A stretch of 64,000 bases of DNA from Sphingobacterium paludis (GCF_004364125.1 NZ_SNZV01000012.1:40926-104925), one strand, 5' to 3'. Positions 9,495 through 18,409 are shown, counted from the first letter of the stretch. Notes: generated by a model from the letters alone, not told the origin. Program-made: numbers and translations.

Positions 9495-9525
9495 CTAATA
9501 TACATGAAAAAACGAAAAACCCAAA
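9495..9525 (-). promoter_or_regulatory. promoter of the GH3 gene (TTTG-N19-TATATTAG)
   Basis: A -33 TTTG (9522-9525, minus strand) is followed 19 nt later by TATATTAG (9495-9502). It differs from TAnnTTTG at one specified base. Confidence 0.4.
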
Positions 9526-9564
9526 CTTATGCATGAATATTTGTAAAAACAGCACAAACACGCA

Positions 9565-10107
9565 TCACGAAAGATCATACTTTTCCTCCAACAGTTGCGA
9601 GAGGTTTTCTCCGTTATTAATATCTTCGCTTGCTGCTCGTTTCCAAAGCATGTCTATCGTCAACAACAAAAATTGTGTCTCTAGCTCTGGATCCCTGTAA
9701 CCAAGCTCGGTAAAGGCTTTCACTAAAATGGGCTGCACCGGTTTCATGAATTGCTCGTGTTGCTGTTTCGAGAACGTATTGTGCGACAGTCGCTCTTGCA
9801 GCTTCCAAAAAAGGGGTTCTTCCGCCACCAGCTTGCTGGGGAGGAAAATCATGTTCTGCAAAAATTCTTTTGGATTTCTATAGGTCATCATGCCCCGGTG
9901 ATGCGATAAGACGCGCCGATATCCTGCTTTAACGATATGAGCTAATAAGGTATCTTTATTTCCAAAATGTTTAAAGATCAATGCTTCGGAAACGCCTGCT
10001 TCTATCGAAATTTCCTTGGTTGAAGTATCCACGTAGCCTTTCGTAGCAAAAAGCGAAAGCGCTACTTTCATTATTTTTTCCTTACGGCTTAGCGTCGTAT
10101 CTTTCAT
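9565..10107 (-). CDS. TetR/AcrR family transcriptional regulator
   Basis: A 180-residue repressor-type protein. The N-terminal helix-turn-helix covers about residues 8-55 (RKEKIMKVALSLFATKGY, then STKEISIEAGVSEALIFKHF). The rest is an all-helical ligand domain with no recognisable ligand signature. No efflux pump or enzyme operon is adjacent, so the target is unknown. Tight spacing to a -7 element 14 nt upstream suggests a very short leader. Confidence 0.9.
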   Translation of the reverse strand: MKDTTLSRKEKIMKVALSLFATKGYVDTSTKEISIEAGVSEALIFKHFGNKDTLLAHIVKAGYRRVLSHHRGMMTYRNPKEFLQNMIFLPSKLVAEEPLFWKLQERLSHNTFSKQQHEQFMKPVQPILVKAFTELGYRDPELETQFLLLTIDMLWKRAASEDINNGENLSQLLEEKYDLS

Positions 10108-10121
10108 TCATTACTTTTTTA

Positions 10122-10129
10122 CAAAGATA
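10122..10129 (-). promoter_or_regulatory. -7 element (TATCTTTG) of the TetR gene
   Basis: An exact TAnnTTTG match on the minus strand, 14 nt before the start codon at 10107. Confidence 0.5.
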
Positions 10130-10238
10130 CGATTTTCAACAAAAGCAGCATCCTGATCAATAGGGTTGATAGCAATATACAACGTAATATTATATGTAGG
10201 ACCACCTTGCTAAAGTGGATAAAAGGAGTGGACCAGCG

Positions 10239-10271
10239 ATTGCCCCTGCCCGTTGGGGAACCAAAGGCAAT
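10239..10271. other. hairpin between the response regulator and TetR genes
   Basis: ATTGCC (10239-10244) pairs with GGCAAT (10266-10271), and CCCC/GGGG pairs inside the loop. It lies just past the response-regulator stop on the minus strand. Without a T-tract it is not a clear intrinsic terminator. Confidence 0.3.
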
Positions 10272-10314
10272 TACTCGTATGGATGGTTCAGCAAGTTCTG
10301 CTCAAGGGAACAAA

Positions 10315-10989
10315 TCAGTCAATCGTTAGCATGTAGCCTACACTGCGAATATTTGTAATTTTGATGCGCTCGTCTTTGGACAAATATTTCCTGATCCGGC
10401 TAATGAAAACGTCCAAACTTCTACCGGTAAAATAAGTATCGTCATTCCAATAAGCACGAATAATCTCTTCCCTAGGCACCACTTCATCTTTATGTTCAAA
10501 CAAACGGCGTAATAGCTCCACTTCCCGGAAAGAAAGCTTCTCCTGCTGGGTCCCATAGGTTAACGTAGATTTCACCGTATCCAAGACGAAACTTCCAATG
10601 CTATATTGCTTCATCGCTTGCGCGACAGCTACTCTTTTTGTAAGCGACTCTATGCGGACAATCAACTCTTCTATTTTAAAAGGCTTTCGCACATAATCGT
10701 TAGCACCCAAATGAAAACCTTTAACCACGTCATCTGTATGCGTCATCGCTGTCAGAAAAATAATGGGCGTGCTCAAGTCAACTTTACGGATCTCCGTGGC
10801 AACATTGAAACCATCCATTAAGGGCATCATGACGTCAAGCACCACGATATCTGGTTTCTTATGTTTAAAGGCAATAACAGCATCCCGGCCGTTTTCACGA
10901 TGTGTAACCTGAAAACCATGCGCCTCTAAGCTATCAGCTACAATAAGGGCTAAACTCAACTCGTCCTCGACATACAATACATCTACCAT
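10315..10989 (-). CDS. OmpR/PhoB-family response regulator
   Basis: A 224-residue two-domain regulator. The receiver domain has the acidic pair E8/D9 (VEDE), the phosphoacceptor D52 (VVLDVMMP), a conserved T (FLTAMT) and a lysine (RKPFKIEEL). The C-terminal winged helix spans about residues 125-224 and ends RKYLSKDERIKITNIRSVGYML. I chose ATG 10989, 4 nt after the kinase stop codon. A longer frame from 11043 would overlap the kinase by 50 bp and add residues not typical of receivers. It is coupled to and presumably phosphorylated by the upstream kinase. Confidence 0.95.
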   Translation of the reverse strand: MVDVLYVEDELSLALIVADSLEAHGFQVTHRENGRDAVIAFKHKKPDIVVLDVMMPLMDGFNVATEIRKVDLSTPIIFLTAMTHTDDVVKGFHLGANDYVRKPFKIEELIVRIESLTKRVAVAQAMKQYSIGSFVLDTVKSTLTYGTQQEKLSFREVELLRRLFEHKDEVVPREEIIRAYWNDDTYFTGRSLDVFISRIRKYLSKDERIKITNIRSVGYMLTID

Positions 10990-10993
10990 GTTT

Positions 10994-12418
10994 TCACGAT
11001 TTAGGAATTTCGATTGTAAATATACTTCCTTTTCCGAGCTCACTCCCTACGGTTATGTTTCCGCCGTGTTGTTCGACGACATGTTTTACGTAGGCAAGGC
11101 CTAAACCAAATCCCTTAACTTCGTGCAGCGTGCCTTGTGGAACACGATAAAACATAGCAAAGATGTGGGGCAAATGCTCTGGAGCAATGCCTTTCCCACG
11201 GTCAGAAATAGACAAATGTATCTTATCCTTGTCTGCTTTCAAGACAATATGTATTTCAGCTGGATCCGACGAATATTTGATGGCGTTATCAAGCAAATTG
11301 CTGACCACATTTTTGAGATGCGCCTCATCTGCCATAACGAGTAATTTACCATCCGCATGATCGAATGCGGTCCTTATTTTTTTGGTAGCGCTGATAGTCG
11401 TTAACTCTAGACAGTTGTGGATCAGCGGGATCATATCAAACTCGCTTTTGGAAATGCGAATGCGGTGGGTTTCATCTACATCCAATTGCAGCACCCGTTC
11501 GATCATGTTATTCAGATGCTCCAGTTCCGTCTTGGACAGATCAAGATACTTATTCATCTTCACCTTATCATCCTTGGCAACAAAACGCTGTATAGCCTCC
11601 ACGGCCGCCATAACCGTGGCCACCGGGGTTTTCAACTCGTGCGTCATGTTATTGACAAAAGCTTTCCGTAACACGGCTTCTTGATTCTGCCTTTTAATTG
11701 TTTTAAAAAGATATAAAAACGTGCCCAACAGGGCGGTAAGCAACAGCAAAGACAAGAACAGTTGCCCACTTAGTCTGACACCCAGATAGGACCACGGGTT
11801 ATCAAACTTGGCCAATAAAAATTGTTCACTTTCTGGATTAATTAAGATAGGGCGTGTATATAGATTACCTTGTTTCCGACGATACTGCATATATGCATCG
11901 AAGTCATCTCTATGGATAATCGCTGTAGATAACTGAAAGGTCGTGGGTATATTGTTTTTGGCCAGCGCCTTTTCGAGGCGAATCTCCAATGTATCGAGCA
12001 ACTGGGTGTTGAAATCAATTTTTTCGAGCAAATACAACGGCAACAACTCATTGGGCGCTTCTTTTCCTGCTTCATCTTCACGCATTCGCCTGTTTCGGCC
12101 TCGGCGAAAGTCCGCCGTGTCTAGGAACGTTTGCATGGGTGCCACATCCAAATCAGGATACACCTTTGTTAACATAGCGAGAAAACCCCGATGCCGCCTT
12201 TCGGTGTCCGACGAATCCTTCTTCGCCTTCTTTTCGGAAGCAATAAAGTCGTTTTGATAATAATTCTGAAGCACATTGAATAGTCCGCGCTCGACTCGGC
12301 CGAGAAACAATTCCCGCTCGCTTTTATAGCTGCCATACAGCCAAAAGGAGAGCACCAGCGTGATTCCCGTAGCGGTAAGCACAATCAATGCAAGAAGGAT
12401 TTTATACTTTTTTAACAT
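10994..12418 (-). CDS. sensor histidine kinase
   Basis: A 474-residue inner membrane kinase. The first transmembrane helix is near residues 7-28, followed by a periplasmic sensor of about 180 residues with many charged positions. The second helix (LFLSLLLLTALLGTFLYLF) is near 215-235. The H-box NNMTHELKTP lies near residue 260, then the N-box NLLDNAIKYS, G1 DRGKGIAPEH and G2 GFGLGLAYVKHV. No known sensor domain is recognised. It is the first gene of a kinase-regulator operon. Its -7 element lies only 8 nt before the start codon. Confidence 0.95.
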   Translation of the reverse strand: MLKKYKILLALIVLTATGITLVLSFWLYGSYKSERELFLGRVERGLFNVLQNYYQNDFIASEKKAKKDSSDTERRHRGFLAMLTKVYPDLDVAPMQTFLDTADFRRGRNRRMREDEAGKEAPNELLPLYLLEKIDFNTQLLDTLEIRLEKALAKNNIPTTFQLSTAIIHRDDFDAYMQYRRKQGNLYTRPILINPESEQFLLAKFDNPWSYLGVRLSGQLFLSLLLLTALLGTFLYLFKTIKRQNQEAVLRKAFVNNMTHELKTPVATVMAAVEAIQRFVAKDDKVKMNKYLDLSKTELEHLNNMIERVLQLDVDETHRIRISKSEFDMIPLIHNCLELTTISATKKIRTAFDHADGKLLVMADEAHLKNVVSNLLDNAIKYSSDPAEIHIVLKADKDKIHLSISDRGKGIAPEHLPHIFAMFYRVPQGTLHEVKGFGLGLAYVKHVVEQHGGNITVGSELGKGSIFTIEIPKS

Positions 12419-12426
12419 TATTAATA

Positions 12427-12434
12427 CAAATTTA
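12427..12434 (-). promoter_or_regulatory. -7 element (TAAATTTG) of the kinase/regulator operon
   Basis: An exact consensus match, 8 nt from the kinase start codon, which implies a nearly leaderless mRNA. It is back to back with a plus-strand element at 12441-12448. Confidence 0.5.
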
Positions 12435-12440
12435 AATTAG

Positions 12441-12448
12441 TAGATTTG
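12441..12448 (+). promoter_or_regulatory. possible distal -7 element (TAGATTTG) toward DUF4270
   Basis: An exact TAnnTTTG match about 190 nt before the DUF4270 start. A transcript from here would run through both copies of the 19-bp repeat. Confidence 0.3.
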
Positions 12449-12471
12449 CATTCGCACAGGTAATCGGCTAG

Positions 12472-12595
12472 TTTTAACAAAATATAACACTGATTAACAG
12501 TTCTCTGCACCCAACGTGGCAAGGAAGCCTGTCATGAGCACGTAGAGGTGCTTACAGCGCATCGTAAGGGAGGGGATTTTAACAAAATATAACAC
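12472..12595 (+). repeat. duplicated 19-bp element before the DUF4270-Kelch operon
   Basis: TTTTAACAAAATATAACAC occurs at 12472-12490 and again at 12577-12595, 105 bp apart. Similarity continues weakly on the right side (TTA..AG/CTGTTCT-like). The copies sit upstream of the proximal promoter and could be paired binding sites or a duplicated promoter region. Between them is a 5-bp hairpin (AGCAC/GTGCT) near 12537-12552 without a T-tract. Confidence 0.6.
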
Positions 12596-12616
12596 ATGTT
12601 AGCTGTTCTATTTGAT

Positions 12617-12624
12617 TACTTTTG
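12617..12624 (+). promoter_or_regulatory. proximal -7 element (TACTTTTG) of the DUF4270-Kelch operon
   Basis: An exact TAnnTTTG match 17 nt before the start at 12642 and just downstream of the second 19-bp repeat. Confidence 0.55.
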
Positions 12625-12641
12625 CTCGTCAAACAATACAT

Positions 12642-14063
12642 ATGAATCATCTTATTAAGAGAAGTATTTCCTTTTTTGTATTACCCATTTTTCTGTTGAT
12701 TATTGCCGGGGCCTGCGATAAGGATATGAGTGTGATGTTAGATAATTCCGCTACAAGCAATGTCGGTGTATCGCTTATCGACTCGTTCACTATACATACC
12801 TCCACGGTCCAAATGAATAATTTACCCGCTGCGGGCACAGGTACTCTTTTGGTTGGAAAGGCAGTTGATGCCAGTTATGGAGCCGTGAAATCAACATCCT
12901 ACTTCCGAATTGGCTTTTCCAGTATTACAAATGATATTCCTGAAAATGCCGTCTTTGATTCCTTGACGTTGGTCATTAGACCCAATACCGCGAACTATTC
13001 TTTTGGAGACACCACAAAAGTCCAAAAAATAAACGTTCACCAGCTTAACCAAGCATTGGAGACGAAAACAATTACCGGAGGCATGCAAAATACAGCGGTG
13101 CCTATTTATGTCAATGGTGCCTCTATTTTTAATGACCAAACATTCGATTACAACCCTACGGCAATTGGCTCTGCTACGTTCAACCCCCACATGCGTTCAC
13201 TGGACAGCCTTAACATCCGCTTAAGCCAAGCTATAGGCCAAGACTTTTTTGATCTTATCCGGACGAATGATGTACGTGCATCGTCCAACGAAAACTTCAC
13301 AAATTACTTTAAGGGACTCGTGCTTGTGCCCGATGAGAACAATACCGCTGTCGTGGGCTTTAGCACAGACTCCGTTCAAGTTAAGGTCAATTATAGTTTC
13401 ACAGGTAACGATGGTTTTAGAAGATCGGCCTCAAAAATAATGACACTTGTTGATCCTGGGCTTCAGTACAACAATTTCGCTTACGACCGTACAGGGACGC
13501 CTTTTGAAGGACTATCCGCAACAAACCGCGAACTGCGCACCACTGCGACAGCTGGTGTAAGCTATATACAGTCAGGAACCGGTGTTGTAGCGAAACTAGA
13601 AATCCCATCGTTAAAAGAGTTTCTGCAGGATGATAATCTTTCCATAAATAAGGCAGAGCTTGTCATCGAATCCAGTACACCACTAAACACGATGTATCCG
13701 CCACCTGCAGCCTTAATGGTATATATCGCGGATTACAATGGAATACCTGTATCCTTCCTACCTGTTCCTTACGGACAGCAAGCAGGAGGCTTACAAATAG
13801 CTGGTTATGCAGGTGGTAATCAAATAGGTAGAAACGGAACGTATAGCTTCGACATGGTTTTATACTTGAAAAATTTGAAGTCTTCAGCAGCCTACGATAA
13901 TACATCACTGTATGTGAGTTCTGTCGTTCCGCCGCAGATAAATGCTGTCATGCAGCAGCAAGATAGGATCAACACGTTGAGTACATTTAATACCGCATTT
14001 ATCGCGACAGAAAATGCGAAACCAAAAATAAAATTGAATATATTATACACTAAATTTAGGTAA
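12642..14063 (+). CDS. DUF4270 family lipoprotein
   Basis: A 473-residue surface lipoprotein of a Bacteroidota-specific family with no known reaction. The signal peptide ends in the lipobox IIAGAC with the lipidated cysteine near residue 25; CDKD follows, and an acidic +2 residue may act as a surface-export cue. The body is beta-rich and Ser/Thr/Asn-rich, with the family pattern of a DxxSTSNVGVSLIDSFTIHTST opening (here with small variations) and a KAVDASYGAVKSTSYFRI block. I use ATG 12642, not an upstream frame start, because it gives a proper signal peptide. Its stop is 3 nt before the Kelch gene. Confidence 0.85.
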   Translation: MNHLIKRSISFFVLPIFLLIIAGACDKDMSVMLDNSATSNVGVSLIDSFTIHTSTVQMNNLPAAGTGTLLVGKAVDASYGAVKSTSYFRIGFSSITNDIPENAVFDSLTLVIRPNTANYSFGDTTKVQKINVHQLNQALETKTITGGMQNTAVPIYVNGASIFNDQTFDYNPTAIGSATFNPHMRSLDSLNIRLSQAIGQDFFDLIRTNDVRASSNENFTNYFKGLVLVPDENNTAVVGFSTDSVQVKVNYSFTGNDGFRRSASKIMTLVDPGLQYNNFAYDRTGTPFEGLSATNRELRTTATAGVSYIQSGTGVVAKLEIPSLKEFLQDDNLSINKAELVIESSTPLNTMYPPPAALMVYIADYNGIPVSFLPVPYGQQAGGLQIAGYAGGNQIGRNGTYSFDMVLYLKNLKSSAAYDNTSLYVSSVVPPQINAVMQQQDRINTLSTFNTAFIATENAKPKIKLNILYTKFR

Positions 14064-14066
14064 TTT

Positions 14067-15068
14067 ATGAATAAGAAAAATTGGCTATTGCTAATCGTAG
14101 CCTGTGCTATTGCTTTTACATCATTCAACTCTTGTAAGAAAAATAACGACGAAGATACATCGGATACCGGACCAACGGAATGGGTAAGATCAATCGTATT
14201 TAAAAATGATCCCAGAAATGGTGCGGCTTCTTTTACACTAAGTAACCAAGCCTATGTTGTCGGAGGATTTGTAAGAAATGAAGGCGTGGTAAATGATGGC
14301 GCTAGCTTCAACGGCTCTACGTGGACAGACATTGCTGATTTCCCGGGCCAAGCTCGCCAGATGGCTGTTGGTTTTTCGATCAATGGAAAAGGGTATATCG
14401 GAACGGGATCTACAGGTACCGATGATTTAGCAGATTTTTACAGCTATGATCCACAAACAAATACCTGGACAGCAATCGCTCCTTTCCCAGGAAGAGCACG
14501 TTACGGTGCAGTAGCATTTACGTTAGGAAATTATGCTTATGTGGGATTAGGCTCAACAAGAACGGAAGCTAAATTTAGTGATTTTTACCGCTATGACCCT
14601 GTTGCAAACACATGGACCGAAATTCCTGTTCCTTTCCGATACAAGAAGGCATTTGCGTTTGCATTTGTTATCGGCGATAAAGCTTACGTAGGTGGGGGAT
14701 ATGCAAATAGCGCTACATTGCCCGAAGATTTCTATGCTTTCGATGGCACAAACTGGGCGCCGCTAGCTGATTTGAACCGCAGCGACGACGCATATACTTA
14801 TGATGTTAGAAAATATAATGCTAGCTCATTTGTTATTGGTAACGCAGGTTATGTGGTAAGTGGAAGAGGTAATGGATCCGGTATCACGAGCACGGTTTGG
14901 AAATATGAGCCAGGTTCCGACTCTTGGACTGATAAACACCAATCTCTTCCAGCTGATGCCCGCGAAAAAGCGGTTGGCTTTGCGTTGGATGGAAAGGGCT
15001 ATATCAGCACCGGTATAAACGGAGCATTCAACTTTGATAACACTTGGCAGTTTACGCAAGTACGCTAG
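14067..15068 (+). CDS. Kelch-repeat lipoprotein (beta-propeller)
   Basis: A 333-residue exported protein with lipobox FNSC and a KKNNDED tail, so probably anchored in the outer membrane. About five to six Kelch repeats build a beta-propeller. Each has the pattern of a GYIGTG- or AYVGLG-type strand, a YDP turn and a NTWT motif, such as FYSYDPQTNTWTAIAPFPG. Such propellers usually bind glycans or proteins; no catalytic residues of galactose oxidase or sialate mutarotase can be assigned. It is cotranscribed with DUF4270 and ends at a good terminator. Confidence 0.88.
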   Translation: MNKKNWLLLIVACAIAFTSFNSCKKNNDEDTSDTGPTEWVRSIVFKNDPRNGAASFTLSNQAYVVGGFVRNEGVVNDGASFNGSTWTDIADFPGQARQMAVGFSINGKGYIGTGSTGTDDLADFYSYDPQTNTWTAIAPFPGRARYGAVAFTLGNYAYVGLGSTRTEAKFSDFYRYDPVANTWTEIPVPFRYKKAFAFAFVIGDKAYVGGGYANSATLPEDFYAFDGTNWAPLADLNRSDDAYTYDVRKYNASSFVIGNAGYVVSGRGNGSGITSTVWKYEPGSDSWTDKHQSLPADAREKAVGFALDGKGYISTGINGAFNFDNTWQFTQVR

Positions 15069-15090
15069 TCAAAGACATACTATATAATGG

Positions 15091-15117
15091 AAAAGGTGGT
15101 CTAGGCCACCTTTTTTT
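15091..15117 (+). terminator. intrinsic terminator of the DUF4270-Kelch operon
   Basis: AAAAGGTGG and CCACCTTTT form a stem with a short loop, followed by seven T residues, 23 nt after the Kelch stop. Confidence 0.85.
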
Positions 15118-15263
15118 GTATCCAAAATATACTGTATCTCCGCTGCAATAAGCATGTCGCATGATTACATCATGACGCGATAAGCGAAAACTGCGGCAAC
15201 GCGAGCCGTTTACCCTCATAGCGCCGCAGGCATGCCTATCAGTTAGGTAGGAATAAAGAAAAA

Positions 15264-15287
15264 AAGGCTATTCGAACGAATAGCCTT
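15264..15287 (-). terminator. intrinsic terminator of asd
   Basis: AAGGCTATTCG and CGAATAGCCTT are perfectly complementary with a 2-nt gap. Read on the minus strand a T-tract follows, 24 nt after the asd stop codon. Confidence 0.88.
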
Positions 15288-15310
15288 CACATGTTGTATA
15301 ATTGGGATTG

Positions 15311-16300
15311 CTAAATCAATCCCTTTTTGTTTAATAGCTCAGCAATTTGCACAGCATTTGTTGCAGCTCCCTTCCGAAGGTTATCGGCTACTACCCAAAG
15401 GTTCAATGTATTATCCTGCGACTCATCCCGACGAATACGACCAACCAACACCTCATCTTTACCATGCGCATCTTTCGGCATTGGATATTTGAGGTTTGCT
15501 GGATCATCAACCACGATAACGCCTTCTTGCGCGGCCAATAGTTGGCGAACTTCATCAAGATCAAAATCAGTTTCAAACTCAATATTTACGGATTCGGAGT
15601 GACCCCCCATAACTGGAATACGGACCGTAGTCGCTGTTACACGGATCGAATCATCGCCCATAATCTTATTCGTTTCCTTGATCATCTTCATCTCCTCTTT
15701 CGTGTATCCATTGTCTTGAAATACATCGATATGAGGGATCACGTTTAAATCAATCGGATAAGGATACGCTTTTTCACCATCTTTACCAGCCCGTTCGTCC
15801 ATCAACTGAGTAACTGCTTTCACACCGGTTCCTGTTACCGATTGATAGGTGGAAACGACCACACGCTTAATTTTGTATTTTTCATGCAGAGGCTTCAAAA
15901 CCACCACCATCTGAATCGTCGAACAATTTGGATTAGCGATAATTTTATCATCAGCAGATAATACATCGCCATTCACTTCTGGAACCACAAGCTTCTTTGT
16001 CGGATCCATACGCCAAGCAGATGAATTATCAACCACAGTGATTCCTGCTTCCGCATACAAGGGAGCAAATTCCGTAGAGGTACTTCCACCTGCGGAGAAC
16101 AGCGCCACTTGCGGCTTCAATGCAATAGCTTCGGCAGGTGTCACGACCTTATACTTTTTTCCCTTAAACTCGATTTCTTTACCCTTACTCTTTTCTGAAG
16201 CGACAGGAACCAACTCTGTTACCGGGAAATTACGTTCTGCTAAAACGGTCAAGATCTCTGACCCAACAAGGCCTGTTGCGCCTACTACTGCAACTTTCAT
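15311..16300 (-). CDS. asd: aspartate-semialdehyde dehydrogenase
   Basis: Asd reduces 4-aspartyl phosphate to aspartate semialdehyde with NADPH, the branch point to lysine/diaminopimelate, threonine and methionine. The 329-residue protein begins with the nucleotide loop GATGLVGSE. It has the catalytic cysteine C126 in NPNCST and the later histidine of GGHSESV, and ends with the dimerisation part that includes NLWVVADNLRKGAA. Monocistronic. It is divergent from tdh across a 434-bp gap. Confidence 0.97.
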   Translation of the reverse strand: MKVAVVGATGLVGSEILTVLAERNFPVTELVPVASEKSKGKEIEFKGKKYKVVTPAEAIALKPQVALFSAGGSTSTEFAPLYAEAGITVVDNSSAWRMDPTKKLVVPEVNGDVLSADDKIIANPNCSTIQMVVVLKPLHEKYKIKRVVVSTYQSVTGTGVKAVTQLMDERAGKDGEKAYPYPIDLNVIPHIDVFQDNGYTKEEMKMIKETNKIMGDDSIRVTATTVRIPVMGGHSESVNIEFETDFDLDEVRQLLAAQEGVIVVDDPANLKYPMPKDAHGKDEVLVGRIRRDESQDNTLNLWVVADNLRKGAATNAVQIAELLNKKGLI

Positions 16301-16734
16301 AGTTAAACTTATTTTGTTTGTATACTTGTTATTAAATTTTCTATAGATTTATTCAAGGCATCAAACATACGAAATAAGCAGCTCCTTTTCTAATTAATTT
16401 TTCAATATTTATGAAAAGGATCGTTCAAAATCTTGAAAAGTCATCAATGACGCGCCGTTCTGAATGAAAATACCATAATGATACCCCTGATTATTTTCGT
16501 TTTTTATAATAACCATGATGTCCTAACCCAGACCGGTTGGTCGCTCTATTCATCATCCTCGAGATAGGCCATAGGCGATTTTCAAAAAAAAGAGCCGCAA
16601 AATGTGTCTACTTATGCCGTCGGAAACACACGTCTTTATCAACTCATAATCAGCTTCTTATAAAAGATATAATCGTTTCAAAGAGGTAGAAATTGTGTAG
16701 CAACTTGATCAAAAAATGAGTTATCTTTGCAGCA
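16301..16734. other. 434-bp gene-free region between asd and tdh
   Basis: No open frame with a plausible start and codon use was found, and no tRNA or recognised riboswitch. The right edge holds the tdh -7 element. The left part, next to asd, is AT-rich and has no exact TAnnTTTG match. Confidence 0.5.
16722..16729 (+). promoter_or_regulatory. -7 element (TATCTTTG) of tdh-yebC
   Basis: An exact match that ends only 5 nt before the tdh ATG. Transcription probably starts at or next to the start codon. Confidence 0.6.
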
Positions 16735-17691
16735 ATGAAAGAGCGTATATTAATGATAGGAGCAAATGGCCAAATAGGATCAGAACTGGCCATGGCCCTC
16801 CGCCAAAAATTTGGTAATGAAAATGTTATCACTTCAGACATCCGGAAACCGGACAACTTGAAAGAAGGGGCGATTTTCGAACCGATTAATGTATTGGATA
16901 AGGAGGCTCTGCGATCCTTATTTATACAATACGAGCCCACCCAGATTTATCTGCTAGCAGCGATGTTATCTGCCACCGGCGAACAATATCCACAAAAAGC
17001 TTGGGATCTCAATATGAACGGTCTGTTGAATGTATTGGATTTAGCGCTAGACCTAGGCATTAAAAAAATATTTTGGCCGAGCTCTATCGCCGTTTTCGGT
17101 CCACATTCTCCGAAAGTAAACACCGCGCAGTATTGCATTATGGATCCATCCAGCATTTACGGCATCAGTAAGTTAGCCGGCGAGCGCCTTTGCGAGTATT
17201 ACCATAATAAATACGGTCTCGATATCCGGAGCATCCGATATCCGGGCATCATTTCTTGGAAAACCTCACCCGGTGGGGGAACGACTGACTATGCGGTACA
17301 CATCTTTTTCGAAGCATTAAAACATGGAAAATATGCTTCGTTCTTATCCGCTGGGACGGAGCTGCCGATGCTTTATATGGAAGATGCCGTACGCGGAACA
17401 ATAGCGCTTATGGATGCTCCAGCAGAGAAAATCACGATCCGTTCAAGCTATAATATGGCCGGTATATCATTTACCCCGGCTCAAATCGCAGAAGAAATTA
17501 AAAAAATTCTTCCTAATTTTGAGATGTCTTATGTTGATAATGACCCCCGCCAAGCTATTGCCGACTCGTGGCCAGCAAGCATAGATGATTCTTACGCACG
17601 CAACGACTGGGGATGGCAACCAACCTATGATTTGGAAGCGATGACAAAAGACATGATAGAAAACCTCAAAACAGATTTACAAAATGGGTAG
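16735..17691 (+). CDS. tdh: L-threonine 3-dehydrogenase, SDR (epimerase-like) type
   Basis: The enzyme oxidises L-threonine to 2-amino-3-oxobutyrate with NAD. The 318-residue protein is a short-chain dehydrogenase. It has the Rossmann loop GANGQIGSELA near residue 9, the serine loop WPSSIAVFG and the YGISK catalytic Tyr/Lys near 142-146. The block RYPGIISWKTSPGGGTTDYA is diagnostic for the SDR-type TDH of Bacteroidota, Flavobacterium and archaea, and distinguishes it from UDP-glucose epimerases and from zinc-type Tdh. It overlaps yebC by 8 nt. Confidence 0.9.
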   Translation: MKERILMIGANGQIGSELAMALRQKFGNENVITSDIRKPDNLKEGAIFEPINVLDKEALRSLFIQYEPTQIYLLAAMLSATGEQYPQKAWDLNMNGLLNVLDLALDLGIKKIFWPSSIAVFGPHSPKVNTAQYCIMDPSSIYGISKLAGERLCEYYHNKYGLDIRSIRYPGIISWKTSPGGGTTDYAVHIFFEALKHGKYASFLSAGTELPMLYMEDAVRGTIALMDAPAEKITIRSSYNMAGISFTPAQIAEEIKKILPNFEMSYVDNDPRQAIADSWPASIDDSYARNDWGWQPTYDLEAMTKDMIENLKTDLQNG

Positions 17692-18409
17692 AGCATTTGA
17701 ATTCAGAAAGGAAAGAAAATTTAAACGCTGGGCCAAAATGGCCGTGCAGTTCACACGTTTAGGGAAGGAAATCGCCATCGCGGTAAAAGAAGGCGGCCCT
17801 CACCCAGAAAACAATTCACGACTACGCACAGCTGTACAAAATGCGAAAGCCGTAAACATGCCCAAAGATCGTGTTGACGCCGCTATAAAGCGCGCTTCTG
17901 AAAAGGACGCAAAAGGTTACGAAGAATATGTGTATGAAGGATATGGCCCCCACGGTGTACCAGTACTAATTGAGACAGCGACAGACAATACAAACCGTAC
18001 CGTGGCCAATATTAGGAGCTATTTCACCAAAGCAGGTGGCTCCCTTGGCAAAACAGGCTCCCTAGATTTTATTTTCCAACGTAAATCGATATTTCGTTTT
18101 GATGCGGCCGAAGAGCTGGATGTGGAAGAGCTAGAACTCGAGCTGATCGACGGCGGTCTGGAAGAATTGTACGTTGAATCTGACGAAGAAGGCAACGATG
18201 TCGTCGTGGTACAAACATCCTTCGAAGATTTCGGCAATATGCAAAGCCTGCTGGAGGAAAAGGGAATCGAAGTGAAGTCCGCAAAGCTGGAACGCATCGC
18301 TTTATCCCATACCGCAACCAATGAAGAACAAGCTGCTGAAGTACTCAAGTTGATCGATAAGATTGAAGAGGATGATGACGTACAAGCGGTTTATCATAAT
18401 ATGGATTAA
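17684..18409 (+). CDS. yebC: YebC/PmpR family protein (translation or transcription factor)
   Basis: A 241-residue YebC-family protein. The N-terminal helical part contains GRAFEFRKERKFKRWAKMA, KEGGPHPENNSRL and NAKAVNMPKDRVD; the family block YEGYGPHGVPVL comes next, and an acidic C-terminal half follows. Family members bind DNA as regulators, and some act as translation factors at proline stretches. The second role is established for some members; I cannot assign either here. The ATG lies within the tdh end (8-nt overlap), so translation is likely coupled. Confidence 0.95.
   Translation: MGRAFEFRKERKFKRWAKMAVQFTRLGKEIAIAVKEGGPHPENNSRLRTAVQNAKAVNMPKDRVDAAIKRASEKDAKGYEEYVYEGYGPHGVPVLIETATDNTNRTVANIRSYFTKAGGSLGKTGSLDFIFQRKSIFRFDAAEELDVEELELELIDGGLEELYVESDEEGNDVVVVQTSFEDFGNMQSLLEEKGIEVKSAKLERIALSHTATNEEQAAEVLKLIDKIEEDDDVQAVYHNMD

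Noticed and set aside
10315..11043. A longer response-regulator start at 11043
   Set aside because: It would overlap the kinase by 50 bp and add 18 residues ahead of the usual receiver start; the ATG at 10989 is 4 nt after the kinase stop.
16301..16734. A lysine-type riboswitch before asd
   Set aside because: No known riboswitch core or expression platform was recognised.
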